A stretch of 64,000 nucleotides of DNA from Norana najaformis (taxonomy: Eukaryota > Annelida > Clitellata > Crassiclitellata > Hormogastridae): assembly GCA_964023275.1 (NCBI GenBank), contig OZ029916.1:40748396-40812395 (forward strand), in the 5' to 3' direction. The position numbers and the translations under genes were made by a program. Below, piece after piece: positions 45,016 to 55,793 of this stretch (within the stretch, counting starts at the first letter, position 1; each line of letters begins with the position of its first letter). The notes beneath the pieces are model-generated. The model did not search any database and was not told where the DNA came from. It was given only the letters and a program-made list of their open reading frames with translations.

Positions 45016-45118
45016 GTTTAACGACCCTGTGCCATAACGGAGATGATTAGTGTCGCCCCCTCCTTCGTCTAACCTTGGGACTGGCACCACCCGACTACGT
45101 CAGTGCCGGAGTCTCCGG
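45016..45118 (-). repeat. GTCGACGTCAACGG family, diverged copy near the groucho promoter
   Basis: GTTTAACGACCCTGTGCC, GTGTCGCCCCCTCCTTCG, TTGGGACTGGCACCACCCGA and CGTCAGTGCCGGAGTCTCCGG follow the order of the 39053 copy. It lies about 630 bp upstream of the groucho start codon. Confidence 0.6.
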
Positions 45119-45379
45119 ATCTACGGTCTACACGACTTACCACTTAGCAACGCAGCCTGCTTTTCCAGGTCTTCGGCGGAGGAGGTGGGGTCAAAATCAA
45201 AGCCCCGGGTGGGGGAGACTAAAGAAGGCTTCCGACGCCGACCAGTCCTGATAGCCAGCCCAGGTAATTAAGCTCACCTTTCGCGGACGAGCCTCCACGT
45301 TGAATCCGGCATTCTAATGAGATACAGCAGTCACCGACGTGGGCGTTGCCTACCGGTCACCGAGGCATGATTGACAGTA
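45119..45379. other. Unique sequence upstream of groucho
   Basis: No coding frame of note. It could contain groucho promoter elements. Confidence 0.3.
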
Positions 45380-45743
45380 ATTTATGCGCCGTTCACGCCC
45401 AGCCGTTGCGCCGTCGGCGGTCGGCCCCGCCCACCGAGCTGCGATCTGGTTTGGAATTTTCGGGTGGAACTTACACCTAGACGATTTAACAGGTTCTTCT
45501 TCAAGACTCCGAGGATCGCAGTACCTGGGTACGTTGTACGGACGTCCTTTGTGGACAAGACAGCTCCTGTCCGTGGATTTAAAGCGTCGGATTCGATTCC
45601 CGTCAACGCAAATCTGTTGTTGCTTTGATCGTTAGCTGGCCAGCGGCTGAGAGTCTGACCACTCATATAACGCTGTCGTCGCTGTGGTTGTCGTCGTTCT
45701 AGTTGTCGTCGTTATCATCGTAATCAGGATTACGCTGTGGGAA
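45380..45743 (+). promoter_or_regulatory. Likely groucho promoter and 5' UTR
   Basis: This segment is richer in CpG than its surroundings and leads directly into the groucho start codon. It contains a GC-box-like CCCCGCCC at 45425-45432. It then passes into a TCGTCG/TTGTCG simple repeat (about 45675-45720) that would be 5' UTR. No TATA box is evident at a sensible distance. The transcription start cannot be placed from sequence alone, and an upstream non-coding exon is possible. Confidence 0.35.
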
Positions 45744-45767
45744 ATGTATCCGACAAACAGGTTACCG
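45744..45767 (+). CDS. groucho (TLE): groucho/TLE corepressor, coding exon 1 (start codon)
   Basis: This is the first coding exon of a Groucho/TLE corepressor, a nuclear protein that is recruited by Hes, Tcf, Runx and eh1-motif factors and silences transcription. It encodes MYPTNRLP, matching the MYP...RHP start of vertebrate TLE and insect Groucho proteins. An in-frame TGA at 45648-45650 precedes it with no other ATG between, which fixes the start. A consensus donor GTAAGT begins at 45768 and the exon ends in phase 0, as required by exon 2. The first intron is 1661 bp. The exon is only 8 codons, so identity rests mainly on exons 2-6 and on the conserved position of this splice site in TLE genes, as I recall it. 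Only the N-terminal 123 residues of the protein are in the window. Confidence 0.86.
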
Positions 45768-47428
45768 GTAAGTTGCGTAAATAGGTGTAAGATATGGTTT
45801 ACGTCAGCTTGTATGGCACCGTTTAAGTGCTGTAAAATGGCGAAGGATCATCAGTCAGTTATAGATTGTTGTGCTCGAGACAAAAGTGGCGCTATAGAAG
45901 TTTGCTTTAGAGTAAGAACTTATATAGTTACTTGATTGCAATATTACATGATTTAGTGATTAGTTTTATATATGTGTACGTACGTAATTACGCATGTACT
46001 TACATATGTGTATGTATCTTTGTAAGTATGTGTGTTTGTACGTATGTAGAATGTATGTATGTAGGTTTGTATGCGTGTACGTAATTATTTATGTATTTAT
46101 GTTCATATGTGTATGTAGATATGAATATAGTTTGTATATACGTAAGTTGTACTTATGTAAGTTGTATGTATTTATGTATGTAACTTGTATGTATGTATGT
46201 GGGTATGCATGTGTGTATGTATGTATGTATGTATGTATGTAGGTATGTATGTATGTGTGTGTGTATTTGGGTGCGTACGTATGTGCTTATGTATATGTAA
46301 AATTGATTGTAAATATGTGTATATGCATCTAATTATTCATGTAGAACCACTTGAAGCCTCTCAGTGGCCTGGAATGTGAATATTTTACGATGTATTATTA
46401 ATCATATGATTAATCATATTATCAGTCATATTATTATTCGTATTATTAATCATATTACCAATCGTACTATTACAGGACTAAGAAAGTTAACCTGTAGTGC
46501 CCTAACAAAGTAACTTATTAGGGTGTAATTTATTAATGATGTAATATTGGTTTGAATTTCTGATGTAGCGAAAATATTGTTAAGCAGCTGTTAGATTTAA
46601 TACTGCTATTGATTATTGCTATTCAGCAGTTATTGCTAATATTTTAATTGGTTACGTTATGTAGCTGTTATTGGATAATGCAATGCAGTTGTTAATGTGA
46701 GCTATGGTGTTAGTGTTGTCTTGCTGACGTGTTGTTGTTAAGTGATAGCATAGTAGTTATCTCTGTTAAGTGCTATGTCTCTGTGTGGGAAAGGGGTGGG
46801 GTGAGGGGTGAAACCCCCCTTGTAGGTTGAGCGCTGATACTTACTGGTAAAAGGGCCACCAGTGATAAGAAGAGCTGCGTCTGTGATAAGAGATGATAAG
46901 ACTGTGAATGTTTAAGCACTTGAGATGCCCTTTGAGAAGAGCCTTCTCCCTCCCACCTACCCCCTCCCCACCATTCGTCCTTCTGTCTGTCTGCCCTCTT
47001 GTAACATCAACAATTGAAACGTTTCTCAGATGTCTTTGCCCAGACCGACTGATAATTCCGTTGTTTATCAGTTTTCGAGTCGTCAAAATGTGCTGTCGTT
47101 TTTGTCGTCGTCATCATCATGACAGCGATGATTTTGTCGTCATCATTATTATAATAATCGTGCTGATGATGCTAGATGTTAATTTCATCATCGTCGTCGT
47201 CATCGTCATCGTCGTCGTCGTCATCATCATCATCATTATCAACAACAACAATACACTCATCCTCAGCTTTATTAGTGTTTTTATAACATAGTTGTGGCTT
47301 CAGCGTTAGTAGCGCCACCTATCATCAGTCTGTTGCTCTTCGTTCCGTCTGTTCCGTCTGTTCCGTCTCTCTGTCTGTGTCTTTGTCCGTCTATCTGTCC
47401 GTCTATCTGTCCGTCTGTCTGTCTGTAG
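45768..47428 (+). other. groucho intron 1
   Basis: 45975-46290 is TATG/GTAT microsatellite. 46390-46470 is TATTAATCAT repeat. 47100-47270 is GTCGTC/CATCAT triplets. 47335-47428 is CTGT leading into exon 2. A GGCGCTATAGAAG tail is at about 45889. No further exon is apparent. Confidence 0.75.
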
Positions 47429-47526
47429 GGTCCGCATCAGTCCGGTCAACCGTTCAAGTTCACTGTTGCTGAATCCTGCGATCGCATCAAAGAGGAGTTC
47501 AGCTTCCTGCAGGCTCAGTACCACAG
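47429..47526 (+). CDS. groucho (TLE): groucho/TLE coding exon 2 (start of Q domain)
   Basis: The translation runs [17 protein letters not shown], then [15 protein letters not shown], and ends with two bases (AG) of a split serine codon. The [23 protein letters not shown] block is diagnostic of the Groucho/TLE N terminus and very close to vertebrate TLE3. It begins the glutamine-rich Q domain, whose coiled coils form the tetramer needed for repression and Tcf binding. The acceptor AG is at 47427-47428, directly after a (CTGT)n tract that serves as the polypyrimidine stretch. The donor GTACCA at 47527 is weaker than the other donors. The exon is 98 nt, phase 0 in and phase 2 out. The serine in EEFSFLQ replaces the usual Gln or Asn. 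Confidence 0.97.
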
Positions 47527-47594
47527 GTACCAATCACCCAAAGAATCTGCTTCACTAGTAATCTCTATCGTGCACTTGCTGTCGACGTCATTAC

Positions 47595-47776
47595 ATTGGT
47601 AGCTAATACTTTCAAATGGCCGTGGAGTCCTTTGCATTGGTAACTGGTATCATACCATGGCTGTGGACTTCTTTACATTACTAATTGGTATCATACCATG
47701 GCTGTGGACATCTTTACATTACTAATTGGTATCATGAGCTGATTGTGGGCTCCTTCACATTAGTAATTACAGGTAT
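47595..47776. repeat. 41-bp tandem array in groucho intron 2
   Basis: Four consecutive 41-bp units of the form ATTACTAATTGGTATCATAC then CATGGCTGTGGACWTCTTTAC, plus a partial fifth. Units 2 and 3 are nearly identical, 1 and 4 more worn. Confidence 0.9.
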
Positions 47777-48291
47777 CGTTGATGGAATCTGTTTTATTAT
47801 GTGCCTCATTGAACAATAGCCAGAGGTGTGTTACTGTATCTATCGCCTGTAAAGCACAATTGTAATTTACACTAACGGGTTGCGTTGCTTAGGGATGATT
47901 CTCAATCTCTTCTTTGGTGTCGCCATAGTGTAAAGATAATGCACAAAGGACCAATGGCTTGTCAGTTTTACACGAGCCTCCAGGATTTGCACCCAGAGGT
48001 AAAAGACACGCGCACAATTACCAGTATACCACCATGCCACTAATTAGACCGACCTAATTCCGACAGTTATTATGCAAGGCGGTCGGGCCGCGTGCTTGTC
48101 ACCCGGGAATACCCAGATGTTAAATATAGCACCGAACTATGTCAGATGACTGTTCAAAGTCTACTATATCGCTAGCGACTGAACCCTGACCTTTGACCTG
48201 TACGTTGTGAACTCCTGAACCCTAGACTGAGTTGTTTGGAATGGGGTTCTAAATTTAAAGGGGCAATTAGTTGTGTTGATGTCTGATGTAG
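47777..48291. other. Remainder of groucho intron 2
   Basis: Unique apart from a diverged GCACAAAGGACCAATGG fragment (about 47904-47960) of the GCACAAGGCATC family. No gene. Confidence 0.4.
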
Positions 48292-48355
48292 CCTCAAGAT
48301 GGAGTGTGAGAAGCTGGCTCAGGAGAAAACGGAAATGCAGCGTCATTACGTCATG
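48292..48355 (+). CDS. groucho (TLE): groucho/TLE coding exon 3 (Q domain)
   Basis: One base completes the serine codon left by exon 2, then 21 codons read LKMECEKLAQEK and TEMQRHYVM. This is the near-invariant SLK-ECEKLA-EKTEMQRHYVM segment of the Q-domain coiled coil. The acceptor AG is at 48290-48291 and a consensus GTAAGC donor begins at 48356, leaving phase 0. The exon is 64 nt. Intron 2 upstream is only 765 bp and contains a 41-bp tandem array. Intron 3 downstream is 5935 bp. Gln replaces the usual Ser in LASEK, a mild change. Confidence 0.97.
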
Positions 48356-49228
48356 GTAAGCAGACGGCGTTAAAAAAAACGAAAGCGTTAAATGGAATAA
48401 TTTATTGATATTTTAAATATTATTATAGTTAATTATCTGTTCATTTTTCATTTGAAGGAATATATCGCCTGATTTCTAATAATATTTGTAATTAGTTGAT
48501 ATTTACTGATAATAGATGCTATTAATAACAAATAATAATAATTATTAGTAATTATTACTTAATTGATTATTACTAAATAATAATAATTATTATTATTATT
48601 AGTTATGACTAATTAGTATAGCTGTTTATTAGTAATTTGTTAATATATTATTTGAAGTAACTTTATGATTAAAAATTAGATGTTATATATTAATTTGTAA
48701 GGAAATGAGTACACGAGGAAATGATCTGTTGGGATAAAACTACTTAAACTATTTGAAGCATTAAAATTTATTTTGTTAAACCATTGAAACTATTATTTCT
48801 CTAAGCAGTTGAAACTATTCATTTAAACCATTCAGTCTATTCTTCTTAACTAAGAGCCATTCTCACCGCAGAGGCACTGAACAGAGGCCAACATTTAGGG
48901 AGTTTTACTTTCGATTGGACCATTTTACTCCGAAGAAATAAAAATTAGTGGTGCAAGTACATACAATGAAACAGATAATTTATAATTATTGATTGTTGCT
49001 ATTACTTTCTTTCCAAACGTTATCCACATTTAGAAACAAATAATGTACTTACGAGGAATAATATTATCAATAAAAATAATGGCAGGCATCATAAAATACT
49101 TCATAAAATTGAGGAGAAGGGCCGAACAAATGGAAGTATTGACAGAATCGATACCACTGTTTAAGGAGACAACTGAAAAACGATTATGACCTCCATGGGT
49201 TTGGAAGTGGGGACGAGATGCTGTAGCC
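48356..49228. other. AT-rich left part of groucho intron 3
   Basis: 48470-48620 is TAATAATTATTA-rich; the rest is unique AT-rich sequence. No exon-like frame is seen. Confidence 0.45.
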
Positions 49229-49440
49229 ATGATGGCTTTGGAAGTGATGGCTATAGCCATGATGGCTTCGATGTGGAAGGCTATTGTCGTGATGGCTTTG
49301 AACATGATAGCTATCGTCACGATGGCATTTAGGTAATGGCTAGATAGATGTAGCCATGACGGCTATAGCCGTGATGGTTTCTGCATCGATGGCTATAGCC
49401 ATGATAGTTTTGGAGATGGTGTCCATTGACTTTAGCGATG
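49229..49440. repeat. 30-bp tandem array with palindromic GGCTATAGCC
   Basis: Units follow TGATGGCTTTGGAAGTGATG then GCTATAGCCA, with five or six worn copies. The palindrome GGCTATAGCC is kept in several units. Confidence 0.85.
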
Positions 49441-51228
49441 ATTGTTTGGGAAATGAGGCTTATATGGCTGTAGGGTGATGGCTGCGGCTGGCCGGTGACT
49501 CGTGTCAAGAGTATGCATCATGAGTAATAAATATTTATAATGGGGCAAGATGAGAGAGGCTGGGGTGAGAAGGGAAGGGGTAAAGAGGATGAGGAGGGAA
49601 GAGCAGAGGGGTAAAGAGGGAAGAGCAGAGGGGGTAAGGAGGGCCCAAGTGAATCTGTGGCCTCTCTTTGAAGAGAATTGGGACTGCAGACGATGGCTTC
49701 GTTGCGGCAACAGGCTATTCAAAATTCATGTACTTTCTTGAAGGCAACGAGTGACGGAAGAGCGGAAGAAGAAAGGAAGAAGGGAGGGAGGGAGAGAGGG
49801 AGGGAGGGAGGGAAGGGAGCGAGAGAAAGGAGAGTGTAATTAGGAGATGGAGTATGGTCGAGTTCGACGAAATTGACTTCAGTGTTGAGTCAGTTTGTCT
49901 CTCTCTTCCTGGTGGTCTCTGTGTGTATGTCAGTGACTGTCTGTCTGTCTCTGTCTGTTTGTCTGTCTGTTTGTCTGTCTGTCTGTTTGTCTGTCTGTTT
50001 GTCTCAGTCTGACTTCCTTTGCTGTGGACTTTGCTGTATCAGTGACTGGTGACAGTTGCTTGTAAGTGTCTGATGGACGACTTCACAACGACAAAGGCCT
50101 TTTGCTATTCAATCGGACTTCGTAAGAAATAAGCCATTGCTTTAAAATGGCGTCCGCACATACAGCAAGAATTCCAACAAAACCAGTGTGGCCTGTTCGC
50201 CTACAGACATGTCACAGTGTCTGGTTTTAGGAGCACGCCATGTTGACTACATGTTCTGTCAGTTCTTTGATGTCATTCAGATCTAAACTCATCGATTGAC
50301 TGACTGATTGATTGATTGATTGATTGGTCATCGAGAGCGACTGACTGACTGTTCTGTGAGTTCTAGATTCGGTTATTTAATGTCATTCAGATCGGAGTTT
50401 AAAGGTTCATCTCTTTCGACTTCTTACCTGCCTTAGCCGGACTTTGGTCTCCCTGGCCTGTTAGACTTCGACTGGACTTCTCCAACGAATAATGATTTCT
50501 TTACTTTACGCTTTCCCTCGAAGCGACCATCGACTGATGCCCTGGGCAGCATGATTACGGCGCTATAGAAGTCAGTAGATTAGGTGAACATTTTGCCTCA
50601 GCATAAGATCACCTGACGTCATTACCTGCAGATTTTGGGAGGGAGTTGGTGGAGGTGGGTCAAAGGTCGTCTGTAGGTGGAAGTTGGTCGGCGATTGCAT
50701 TTAAGATGGACGCGCAACAAAATGGCGCCCGTTAATGTCGCTTAATAACTTCTACGTGATAATTCAGGGGCAAACAGATCACGTGACATCGCGGATGTGG
50801 AAGAGGAGGAGGAGGAGAAGAAAGGGATAATAGACAGAGGAGACAATAAGTGGAGGAGGGAAAGGGAAGGAGAAAGGGGCAGAAGAGGAATAGGATAATG
50901 AGGAGGAACAATGAGAGGAGGAGAAAGAGGAGGAGAAAGAGAAGGGATATGAGGAGGACGATTGGGAGGAGAATGAGGAGGAATGGGATAAGAAATAGGA
51001 GGAATAAGAGGCGGAGGATAGTGAGAAAGGATACAGAGGAGTAAGATGAGGAAAAAGAGAAAAAGAAGGGGAGGACGAAGAGGAATAGGGAAATATTTGT
51101 CGTGTTTTCGAAGGACAGTTTGCCGATCGTATTGAAAGACCAACTGATCAAGCGCAGCCAAGTGACATCGCACGTGACCTCACGCTCATTGATCCGACGG
51201 ATCTATTTATAGCGAGACCCGGCGACCG
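49441..51228. other. groucho intron 3, simple repeats and two dispersed elements
   Basis: 49555-49830 is GAGAGG/GGAGGG. 49930-50005 is CTGT. 50465-50584 is a minus copy of the GCACAAGGCATC family (GCGACCATCGACTGATGCCC). 50795-51085 is a polypurine tract. The frames over it are artefacts. Confidence 0.75.
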
Positions 51229-51701
51229 ATGGGAGGGGAAGGGGAGGGACGGAGGGGGATAGATTTTCTGCGAGGCTGTTATGGTCGCCGCTCTTCAATC
51301 TTTGTTCCAGTCTTAGACGGACGAGGGGGATCGATTTTTACGCGGGGTACAATAGTTCTCCAAACCGCGCCGCACAATGGCCGAATCTTTATTTGTCCCC
51401 CCTGTGCGTTTTCTCCGCTATCTATGCAATTTTTCCGCTGGTGCCTTTTGTTCTCTGGCCGGGCTTTGACCCTTTCCCAAGACCCTCGTTAGGCCGGGAG
51501 GCATGCAAACTGCGCAGACCCCTTACCCCGCGAGACCGGGATAGAGGGCACCACCAGGGAAGAAACGTGGGATTGTCCGCGTGGACGACGGGTCTTTCCA
51601 GCCTCTTGGCCACCCTTCCTTGTCTCTGGGTTACGCCCACGGGATATGAGAAGTCGCCCTTCTCGACTCAGACGTCGGAATTGTTCTGCGTCGTAGGGAG
51701 G

Positions 51702-51910
51702 GTGTCGTGGAGAGAACTTCTGCCATCATTATCTGTCCCCCTTAGCGCATTAATCGCTTTGGGCGCCGGGGACAGAACTTCCGCCATTATAACATGTTCG
51801 CCGTGGGACATTAATCCCTCTGGGGGCCGTAGAAGGAACGTCTCCATTTTAATCTATTCCCCTGAATGCAATAATCTCTCTGGGCGTCGATTTCATAATC
51901 TCCGCCGTGG
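51702..51910. repeat. ~60-bp degenerate tandem array in groucho intron 3
   Basis: Three units plus a partial one share GAACTTCYGCCATYATWA, then a pyrimidine or GCCGTG block, then CATTAATCYCTCTGGGCGCC. Units are 60-66 bp. A related, looser pair seems to precede it at about 51240-51440. The region is GC-richer than its surroundings. Confidence 0.75.
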
Positions 51911-53032
51911 AAAAATAACGGTCGACACCCTCCCAACATCGGACAGATATGGCGTGTTCGAAGCGCTAGCATAAATTATCTACGCGAGGAATGGATTGGT
52001 CGGAGAGGGGAGTAGGGTTAGGGTGGGGTGAGTTAAAGAGGGCGGGGCTTACGTCGCGTCAACGGATGTCCCTGAGATGACCTGCTAATGACCTTCCCCC
52101 GACGGTCGCGTTCCTTTAACTCGCGCAAAGGGATCCTTTCTTTGTTCGTGATGATGAAAGCGCGGAGGATCCTTCGCTGTGCCTGGGTTAACCAATCGGA
52201 GGCCCGACGGATGAGGGGAGGGGAGCTGCGGAAGGGGGTGGGGTTGAGAGGCGAGCGGGCAAAGTGCCTAGCCGTTTGTTTGACTTGATTATTGGGTGTC
52301 TGCTATCATCACCAGATGTCGCTGAGATCTCTGCTTCCTCCACCTCCTCCTCCTCTTCCTCCAAACATGCCTTGTACTTCTCCTCTTGTTTTCTCCACCT
52401 CCTCCATCTTATGCTCCTCCCGTCTCCGCCTCCTGTTTCCTCCTCCTCCTCCACTTCCTCCACTTCCTCGATCTCTAGCTTCTCCTCTTTAGCGTCCTTC
52501 TGCAGCGCTCAGCTTATCTGTGGAATTGTTTATATGGATGGGATGTCTGTCTCCGTATCTGTATATCTGGGTATGTTCCTGTCTGCCTGTCTTCTTGTCT
52601 GTTTGTTCCTGTGTCTGTCTTTCTGTCCGTCACTGTCATCACGTCTGTCTTTATATCTGTCTGTCTAACTTTGCGTTTATCTCGGACTTTTGGTCTGTCT
52701 AGGTATGTTTGTTTGTCTGTATGTATGTCTGTCTGTCTGTCTGTCTGTATGTCTGTCTGTCTGGTGGGTGTGAAAATAACGCAGTGCCGCCGAAATTCTG
52801 CTGTTAGTGTTTGTTGGCCAATTGGTCGGAAGGTCTTCATTATGGGGGAGGGAGAGAGAGAGGGAGAGAGAAGGTAAGGAAGGGACAGAGCGAGGGAGGT
52901 GGAGGGGAAAGTGGGAAAGGGATAGAGCGACAGAGTGTGAGGGAGAAACTCCTAAGGAAGAACCGAATAGAGGGAGACCTTCATAAAGACAGTAAAACGA
53001 GTGCACTTTTAAGCTGCTTGGTCTGTCTCTCA

Positions 53033-53064
<32 letters not shown>

Positions 53065-53811
53065 TGTCCAGTGTGCAAGTCGTCGTCCTCCTACTGCCAT
53101 CCTCTGTATGTCTGTCTTTTTATCTGTGTGTATGTCTGTTTTTCTGTCGGTTTCTCCATCTGCAAGTCATCGTCCCCCTGATTTCTTTCTTTCAACACCT
53201 CTGTTGTACGTGTCCCCGTGTGGGTCTCTCTGTGTAGCTCTGCATGTGCGTGTATGTATGTCTGTGTGTGGTTGCGACTCGGGTGAAATATTGCAGGATT
53301 GGGTGTCAGTTTTCTCGTAACCCCGGGACCCAGAGGGGTGGAGAGAGGGCTGTAGGGTGGGCCTTGTTGCTTCGCCGTATTTTGACCCCCTTCTCTCCTT
53401 CTCCTCCTCCTCCTCTTCTTCCTCCTCCTCCTCCTTCTTCGTCTTCGCTCGACTTCACATATGTTGTTTTGACGGCCTTAAGTGACGATCTTCACACTCT
53501 ATCATGTTACAAATTATCTTCAAACGTTCGGATCTTAACGACCGAAATCTAAACTTAATATATTATAATCGGAATCTGATATAATGGCTCCTCTGGCTAA
53601 AAGCTAAATCTAGTCTAAGCAAATGTAATCTAATCTCCTGTAATCACTAAATCTAATCTAATCTTATCTGATGACTTTCCTAGCCGAAAGCTGAAACTTA
53701 TCGAAACTAATTGAGTGCATAGTAATCTGTTATAATCTAATCTCATGAATTTATATATTATGAAAATCTATGCACTGCATGCATTGAATGCAATCCACGC
53801 TCTGATATTGA
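51911..53811. other. groucho intron 3, unique GC-rich part then CTGT and CTCC repeats
   Basis: 51911-52300 is unique. 52330-52490 is CTCCTC. 52540-52775 and 53025-53060 are CTGT. 52845-52930 is GAGAGG. 53535-53755 is TCTAATCTAAT. Open frames here are uncorroborated. Confidence 0.65.
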
Positions 53812-54196
53812 GCATGGAGTTGAATGGGTCGCAGACGTGGACCATGAGAAAGGAGGACATCAAGCAATTGAAATGTGGATTTGACGGAGGAGGATGGAAA
53901 AAGTTAGTTGGAATGTAGCGGATAACAAACGAGGAGGTGTTGAAAAGAGCTAGGAAAAAGATTCATGGTAGCAACAATAGGGGGGGGGGCGACAGAGAAA
54001 ATGGATTTGTCATATAATGAGGAGGGATTCACTGTTGAAAACTGTCACCGAGGGCAGAATGGAGGGGAGGAAGATAAGAGGAAGAAGATCCAGACAGATG
54101 CTGCTGAATTGGATGATGACGGATGGATACAGCAGGCTGAAAGAAGAAGCTCAGTGCCGAGAGGAGTGGCAGCATCGGATGTTTGAACCTGCCTGA
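53812..54196 (+). pseudogene. LINE reverse-transcriptase C-terminal fragment in groucho intron 3
   Basis: The first part reads MELNGSQTWTMRKEDIKQL then ITNEEVLKRARKKI (with one stop). After a shift at a G10 run (about 53981-53990), 67 codons stay open: QRKWICHIMRRDSLLKTV, TEGRMEGRKIRGRRSRQ, YSRLKEEAQCREEWQHRMFE and PA, with a TGA at 54194-54196. G-ETWT-R-ED, KRWxGHI-R-DSLL, GR-EG---RGR and the terminal REEW are the ends of a non-LTR RT. It is dead but only lightly damaged, and lies in the same orientation as groucho. Confidence 0.78.
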
Positions 54197-54290
54197 TGGC
54201 AGAGAACCTGAAGAAAAGAAGGAGACACTGAATAGATTTTTTTGGGTGAATGCATTGAATGTAATGTACTTTTTACTGGTTTTGTTACAG

Positions 54291-54335
54291 TATTATGAGA
54301 TGTCGTATGGACTCAACGTCGAAATGCACAAACAG
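54291..54335 (+). CDS. groucho (TLE): groucho/TLE coding exon 4 (Q domain)
   Basis: This 45-nt exon encodes YYEMSYGLNVEMHKQ, which is almost invariant across animal Groucho/TLE proteins (Drosophila has the same residues, vertebrates Ile for Val). The acceptor is TTTTGTTACAG ending at 54290 and the donor GTCAGC begins at 54336. Both ends are phase 0, so skipping it would keep the frame but delete 15 residues of the Q domain. A degenerate reverse-transcriptase fragment ends about 95 bp upstream, and a dispersed-repeat copy starts about 30 bp downstream, so this small exon is closely boxed in by repeats. Confidence 0.97.
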
Positions 54336-54367
54336 GTCAGCGTTTTAAAATTAATCAAATCTATTGT

Positions 54368-54436
54368 AATAGATTGTATAGCGCCGCTATAATTATGCAC
54401 AAGGCGTCATTCGATGGTCGCTTCACATGAAACCGT
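54368..54436 (+). repeat. GCACAAGGCATC family copy in groucho intron 4
   Basis: AGATTGTATAGCGCCGCTAT then AATTATGCACAAGGCGTCAT and TCGATGGTCGCTTCACATG match the copy at 18751. It starts 32 bp after the exon 4 donor. Confidence 0.65.
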
Positions 54437-54869
54437 AGCAAAAATTGTAGTTCGCTGGAGTTTAGTTGAGATCTGTCAGAATAGGGAAACCAGAAAGAGG
54501 TCAGTGGCTAGGCTGGGTAATTAAGTGGGACGAGACAAATTTAGCTTTCACGTGACTGTTTACAATTTCTTTTACCCCAGGTGGCTGTGATATCCTAGGA
54601 TTTCAAGAATTATCCGGAGGGTAAAGAATTACATCTGGAAGAGCTAATCCTTATAAGATCTGGCCGGATGATTGTGTTGCGGTGATTAACTATTGTCAAA
54701 TGACTTAAGATTTGAAATAATGTAGCTTTCGCTGTTAGCCTGCAACAGTTCTAGGGAGAACAGTTGTCCTTTCTTCCGGCAGTTTTTTGCTATCGTTGAT
54801 ACCATTCGAAATCCGTATCGTAGTTTTTCCCACGAGAAACGCTATATAAATTCAATTTCTGTGTCTTAT

Positions 54870-55165
54870 GGCTTTCCGCCATTTTATTGCTCTCGTCGCT
54901 AGCCTTGATCGTTGCGACTCTCCGTTCTCTGACGGGTTTCAGCCTCGTTTTTGCTCCAAGTCACTGCAAGAAAATGGCAGTTTTTGTTGCGCTCACCGAG
55001 AGCAAGCAATAAGATGACTTGTCCGCCATCTTGTTTCTCGTAGGTCTAGCCCTCAACGCTCCGATATTTCGTTTTCTGTAGGCTTTTCCGCCATTACGTT
55101 GCTCAGTACTACGTTCGCAGAAGGCTTCTTCGCCATTTTGTTGCTACCGGTGTACGGTTCTCCGA
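54870..55165. repeat. Degenerate repeats with CCGCCATYTTG cores, groucho intron 4
   Basis: At least four units contain GGCTTTYCGCCATTTTRTTGCT or close variants (about 54870, 55020, 55081 and 55124), and one carries an inverted AAAATGGCAG (about 54973). Linkers contain ACTACGTTCGC or TACGGTTCTCCG. CCGCCATYTTG matches the known YY1/Pho recognition sequence; use as such is inference. Confidence 0.6.
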
Positions 55166-55741
55166 AAGCCAGGGCTCGTGTTTGCTTATATCGAGACGGA
55201 CGGACGGACGGACGGAGGGATGACCTTCCCCGCTCTCGGTAGCCGGCCGTTGCATTGCAGGCAGCGGGTCTGATTACGGCGGCGGCTGCTTGCTTCGCGC
55301 CGTGTGGGGAGGGCTTCTCTGCCGGTCGCCCGTCACGCGACCGTTTTGCTGAGCGGATTCTGTGTTGTATTCCTGCGCGCCGTGTTTTTCTCGTGCTGCG
55401 GATTCGTCTGAGTGTGGTGTGTCGAGTGCAGGCGGCGACATCTGAGAAGCGATGAAGGTGGCCGCCGAGAAGGAGGGATGGAGGGATGGAAGGAAGGAAA
55501 GAGGGAGGGAGAGAGGGAGGAAGGGGCGAAGGAAGGGTGAATGGAAGGAAGGAGGGATGATGGGAGGGGTAAAGAAAGAATGGATGGAAGGAAGGAGGGA
55601 TGGAAGAATGAGGGGATGGATGGATAGATAGATTGATTGGTATACAAGTGGAGGAATGAAGGGATGGCTAGATGGATGGGTGTGTAGATTGACAGATGGA
55701 GGGGATGGAAGGACGGAAGGATGAATTGGTGGGTGGGTGGA

Positions 55742-55793
<52 letters not shown>

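Noticed and set aside
51393..51974. 193-residue plus-strand ORF in groucho intron 3
   Set aside because: It spans the ~60-bp tandem array and lacks motifs. Open frame length is explained by GC-rich, stop-poor repeats.
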